Source: an uncultured Veillonellaceae bacterium (GTDB taxonomy: Bacteria; Bacillota; Negativicutes; Selenomonadales; Selenomonadaceae). From it: 64,000 nucleotides of DNA. Position numbers and translations under genes: made by a program. Shown piece by piece: positions 61,373 to 64,000 of this stretch; the first letter of the stretch is position 1, and the number at the start of each line of letters is the position of its first letter. Where the stretch lies: positions 1 to 64,000 of the forward strand of contig CADCIX010000009.1 of the NCBI GenBank assembly GCA_902801565.1, read 5' to 3'. The notes beneath the pieces were generated by a model that saw only the letters and a list, made by a program, of their open reading frames with translations, made no database searches and had not been told where the DNA came from.

Positions 61373-62572
61373 TTACAACCTGATGTTATTCACCTTTTTC
61401 AGTTCCTCTTCTGCAAGTTCAAAGCTCGTATGAGCATAGGTGTTAAGGGTGACACTTATATCCGAATGACCCATCAGGTACTGCAGTGTCTTGGGATTCA
61501 TGCCGGCGTGAGCCATATTGCTGCAGTAGGTATGGCGGCATACATGGGGGCTGACCTTGGGCATCGGCACCCTGTAGATGGAGTTGTACTTTTCGCAGAT
61601 GTGCTGGAAATACTTCTCCCAATGCAGTGCAACCATGGGCTGCCCATTCTTGTCCAGATACAGGAACCCGACCCTTCCCGCAATCATCGGCTCGACCTTA
61701 GGCTTGGGGCGATTGGCAATGATGCGTTGAAAAGCAGCACAGACATCATCGCTGATGGGGATCACCCTGTTGCCAGCCTCCGTCTTGGGTGACTCAATGA
61801 TGTATTCCATGTTACGCTTCCGTTGCAGTTGATGGTCGATGGTCAGCTTTTTTGCCTTCAGATCCACATCCTTGATAGTGAGACCGACGAATTCAGAGAT
61901 CCTGAGTCCCGTATAGAAAAGGATGTAGATTCCGTCGTAGTACCGTGAAAAATGCTTGTCATTGGCAACAAAATCCAAGAACTTCCGCTGTTCGTCACGA
62001 CTGATAGCTTTTCGTGTAACGCTGTTATTCACTACGACGGATGCCAACTCGAACTGGAAGGGGTTCTTGTTGAGCAGATCGTCATCCACTGCCATCTGGA
62101 ATGCTGGCCGTACAACACCTCTGACCGTGTGAATGGTACTGTATCCACGCCCGTCCTTCTGGAGCTTGATCAGCCACCGTTTGGCATCGGACTGCTTGAC
62201 GCGCCCAATCAGCATAGAGCCGAAGGCTTCCTTCTTGATGATGTTGACGACGAAATTGTAATTGGCCTGAGTGTTGTGCCGGACACCCACCTTCTGCTGA
62301 AGATAAAGTTCTACCAGTTCCAACACAGTTACTTGGCTGTCATAGCCCAGGATACCATCTTCGACGTTGCGGATGATTTGCTTTTCCATCGCCCGCAATG
62401 ACAGCTCCGCCGTCTTGCCAACAGGTGGAATATCGTAGGGCTCCAGCTTCCAGCTGTAAACGAAATGGGTATCGCCCTTGGCATCCTGATACTTGAAGTA
62501 GTATCTGCCATCGCTACGCTGTCCTTCTCCCTTGCGGAGAACTCGCTTCTTGTTATCCTTTCTTTTCGACAT
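61373..62572 (-). CDS. int: Tn916-family tyrosine integrase
   Basis: Site-specific tyrosine recombinase of 399 residues. An N-terminal Tn916-type DNA-binding domain (RKGEGQRSDGRYYFKYQDAKG) is followed by a core-binding SAM-like domain and the catalytic domain with FYTGLRISEFVGL (Arg I), a mid lysine, HVCRHTYCSNMAHAG (His-x-x-Arg), LMGHSD (His) and LNTYAHT (nucleophile Tyr). All catalytic residues are present, so it should be active. GGAG lies eight bases before the ATG at 62572. Next to xis, it marks one end of an integrative element extending to the right. Confidence 0.95.
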   Translation of the reverse strand: MSKRKDNKKRVLRKGEGQRSDGRYYFKYQDAKGDTHFVYSWKLEPYDIPPVGKTAELSLRAMEKQIIRNVEDGILGYDSQVTVLELVELYLQQKVGVRHNTQANYNFVVNIIKKEAFGSMLIGRVKQSDAKRWLIKLQKDGRGYSTIHTVRGVVRPAFQMAVDDDLLNKNPFQFELASVVVNNSVTRKAISRDEQRKFLDFVANDKHFSRYYDGIYILFYTGLRISEFVGLTIKDVDLKAKKLTIDHQLQRKRNMEYIIESPKTEAGNRVIPISDDVCAAFQRIIANRPKPKVEPMIAGRVGFLYLDKNGQPMVALHWEKYFQHICEKYNSIYRVPMPKVSPHVCRHTYCSNMAHAGMNPKTLQYLMGHSDISVTLNTYAHTSFELAEEELKKVNNIRL

Positions 62573-62644
62573 TTTAACCACTCCTCCTGTGTAGGAAGAG
62601 CCTCAGCAATAGGTATATTATACCATGCTGAGGCTCCGAAATCA

Positions 62645-62845
62645 TCAGATTGCAGTCGCTTTGTCCAGGAAAGTCTCCATTTTCTTTCTCTTCACCAGTC
62701 TCTTAACCCCAGCCATCAGTAGCAGGTCAGCACCCTCTGGGGAATCCAGCAGGCAAATGAGCCGTTTGATGCCTACATTGAAGTATGCCGCTGCCTCCTC
62801 AATCGTCAGGCAATATTTGTCCTCCGGTGGAATATTTACCTTCAT
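62645..62845 (-). CDS. xis: Excisionase (Tn916 Xis-like)
   Basis: Winged-helix excisionase of 66 residues: KYCLTIEEAAAYFNVGIKRLICLL...GADLLLMAGVKRLVKRKKMETFL. It directs the integrase to excise the element. It lies 72 bases upstream of int, as in Tn916, and overlaps the end of the ParB-like frame by 47 bases. AGGAGG lies upstream of the ATG. Confidence 0.92.
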   Translation of the reverse strand: MKVNIPPEDKYCLTIEEAAAYFNVGIKRLICLLDSPEGADLLLMAGVKRLVKRKKMETFLDKATAI

Positions 62846-63350
62846 GACGATCTCCTCCTTCCTCTATTTCTGAGAGTTCTTTTCTCTCCAAGATAACCGC
62901 CTGAATTGCCGTATTTGGATACAGGTTCTTCCAGGCATCGAGTCTTCTTGCTCCATCGATTAAGGCGAATCTGCTCCCCAATCGGCTGACCACAATTGGC
63001 ACCAAAAGCCTGTGCTGCCGAATGGATTCTCTGAGCTCATCCGAACTCTTATGGCGGCTGTCGCCTTCATCCATGAAAACAGCAATATCCGTGTAAGGAA
63101 CGGCTATCGGTTCTATTACCTCGCACAAAATTGCATCGCCTATTTTTGCCTCCTTCCATGCATCTAAGACACGTTATCCGGCCACAACTTCAATGGTATT
63201 TGGGACCTTCGGATTCCGACACACTGTCAACGGCAATTGTAAGCCGTGCTGTAAAAGCACTGTCTTCAGGACATCGACGATTGCTCGCTGGTCTGTTTCT
63301 CTGGCGGCAATATCCGTGACTGCCAGCTTGTTAACGGAAATGTTCTCCAT
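62799..63350 (-). pseudogene. Tandem ParB-like nuclease-fold gene interrupted by one in-frame TAA
   Basis: From ATG 63350 (GAGGAG upstream) the frame gives 58 residues ending NTIEVVAG, then TAA at 63176-63174, and then continues in the same frame with RVLDAWKEAKIGDAILCEVI and a second ParB-like half: ESIRQHRLLVPIVVSRLGSRFALIDGARRLDAWKNLY. ParB domains normally read VVAG-x-RRL-x-AW, so exactly one codon is a stop where a sense codon is expected; GAA to TAA would do. The downstream half could still be made from a TTG at 63128. A sequencing error, nonsense mutation or recoding are all possible. Confidence 0.75.
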
Positions 63351-63419
63351 GACGCTCTCCTCTACAATGATGCAATGCTATAGTATACAACTCAAAAAAC
63401 CACGTTTGACAGTCTCCTA

Positions 63420-63872
63420 TCAGACCATTTGCCGCCAGTCGATGCTGTACTGCATCGGCGGTATCATATCTACTGATACGACTTTGATGTCGGCAATGCC
63501 CTTGCGAGCATATTGCAAGGCTTCTTCGTAGCTTGGGAACGTCTGCCAACACAGGTGATCCCTATGCCAGAACCGCTCCGAGGTTTCCAGTTTCTTTCTG
63601 TCCTGATAGACCCCGTAACTCACATCATCATAAACGCCCCAATACACCTGGTCTTCTGTCACCACTTCAGTTTCCGCTGGCGGACAAGACGCCAGCCATA
63701 CATCGTGCATACGAGCCTCCCAGCCCATCTGAAAAGCCCGCTGCATTCCTTCCGCATAGGCTCTCATCATCTCAGCAACGTCCAAAATTACATGGGGCGA
63801 AGATGTTGATGGGGTTGCTGTCCGATTCAGTTCCACCATCTTCGTTGGATCGATCCCATAAAGTCTGTCCAT
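63420..63872 (-). CDS. Hypothetical protein of the integrative element
   Basis: Unrecognised protein of 150 residues. The C-terminal half (VYWGVYDDVSYGVYQDRKKL, then FPSYEEALQYARKGI) has the spacing of viroplasmin-like/RNase H1 N-terminal modules, a weak resemblance. The N-terminal half has a helical segment DVAEMMRAYAEGMQRAFQMG. GGAG is ten bases before the ATG at 63872. It is upstream of the ParB-like gene by 69 bases. Bases 63873-64000 hold its upstream region and nothing else I can identify. Confidence 0.65.
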   Translation of the reverse strand: MDRLYGIDPTKMVELNRTATPSTSSPHVILDVAEMMRAYAEGMQRAFQMGWEARMHDVWLASCPPAETEVVTEDQVYWGVYDDVSYGVYQDRKKLETSERFWHRDHLCWQTFPSYEEALQYARKGIADIKVVSVDMIPPMQYSIDWRQMV

Positions 63873-64000
63873 TATTTATCCGCTCCTCCCATACCCAAAC
63901 GAAAAATACATAGCAAAATCTTTTTTGAAATCTGTCAAAATGCTCCCAGCATCGTTTCCCTGATGTGGCGGAGGTGTAACCGGATTCGGATAGTTCGTCA

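Noticed and set aside
1-64000. tRNA, rRNA or other well-known RNA genes
   Set aside because: I checked the intergenic stretches by eye and saw no cloverleaf or rRNA sequence; a covariance search would be needed to exclude small RNAs.

Overview
This window looks like a chromosome segment of a diderm Firmicute (Negativicutes, most likely Selenomonadaceae: Selenomonas, Mitsuokella or a relative). The main evidence is an outer-membrane porin with an N-terminal SLH domain and a terminal aromatic residue, typical of Negativicutes, beside Firmicutes-type features: SCIFF peptide and maturase, DUF951, DUF1232, a Tn916-type integrase, and a prfA-prmC-sua5-rpiB-glyA-upp order resembling Bacillus. Anaerobic life is suggested by desulfoferrodoxin and the radical-SAM SCIFF system. 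Most of the sequence is GC-rich. I saw no rRNA, tRNA or CRISPR.

Layout. 1-5900: AT-richer accessory stretch with an aldo/keto reductase, a C-terminal fragment of a second one, an SDR protein, an MFS exporter and a divergent LysR regulator, then a serine-recombinase remnant and an Rpn-type nuclease. 6000-13700: hexokinase, CNNM/CBS protein, DEAD-box helicase, two 188-bp structured repeats, topB, DUF1232 and a small protein resembling the end of a secretion ATPase with a broken P-loop. 13800-18900: lysA, a coiled-coil protein, a NaChBac-like sodium channel, a chemoreceptor and a glyoxalase-fold protein. 18950-27080: two GHKL sensor kinases (one degenerate) divergent from small membrane and secreted proteins and two clostripain-family (C11) lipoproteins flanking a DUF4337 protein. 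The divergent promoter carries spaced direct repeats like those bound by LytTR regulators.

27200-31810: a polysaccharide deacetylase converges on a biotin-type operon (MaoC-like hotdog protein, BioY, thiolase, AMP-dependent ligase) whose strong promoter overlaps a good BirA-operator match. 31960-33640: SCIFF and its maturase. 33800-35100: SLH-porin. 35300-44150: DUF951, nitrilase-family hydrolase, ychF, and the upp-glyA-rpiB / sua5-prmC-prfA-DUF1385 housekeeping block. 44300-51500: small unknown gene, desulfoferrodoxin, HD-GYP response regulator, and a tight trkA-moxR-VWA-ROK run. 51700-53270: cysK divergent from a CymR-like Rrf2 regulator. 53400-60660: small unknowns, a FlgT-like exported protein, a DUF997-panF pair behind a leader with two hairpins, a MATE pump, an exported protein and an NSS transporter. 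60768-61226: LMW phosphatase. From about 61230 to the right edge: the integrase end of a Tn916-family element (int, xis, a ParB-like gene interrupted by an in-frame stop, one unknown) that continues beyond the window.

The best leads for something under-described are the BirA-controlled hotdog-BioY-thiolase-ligase operon, the GHKL / small peptide / C11 lipoprotein locus, and the duplicated 188-bp structured repeat.
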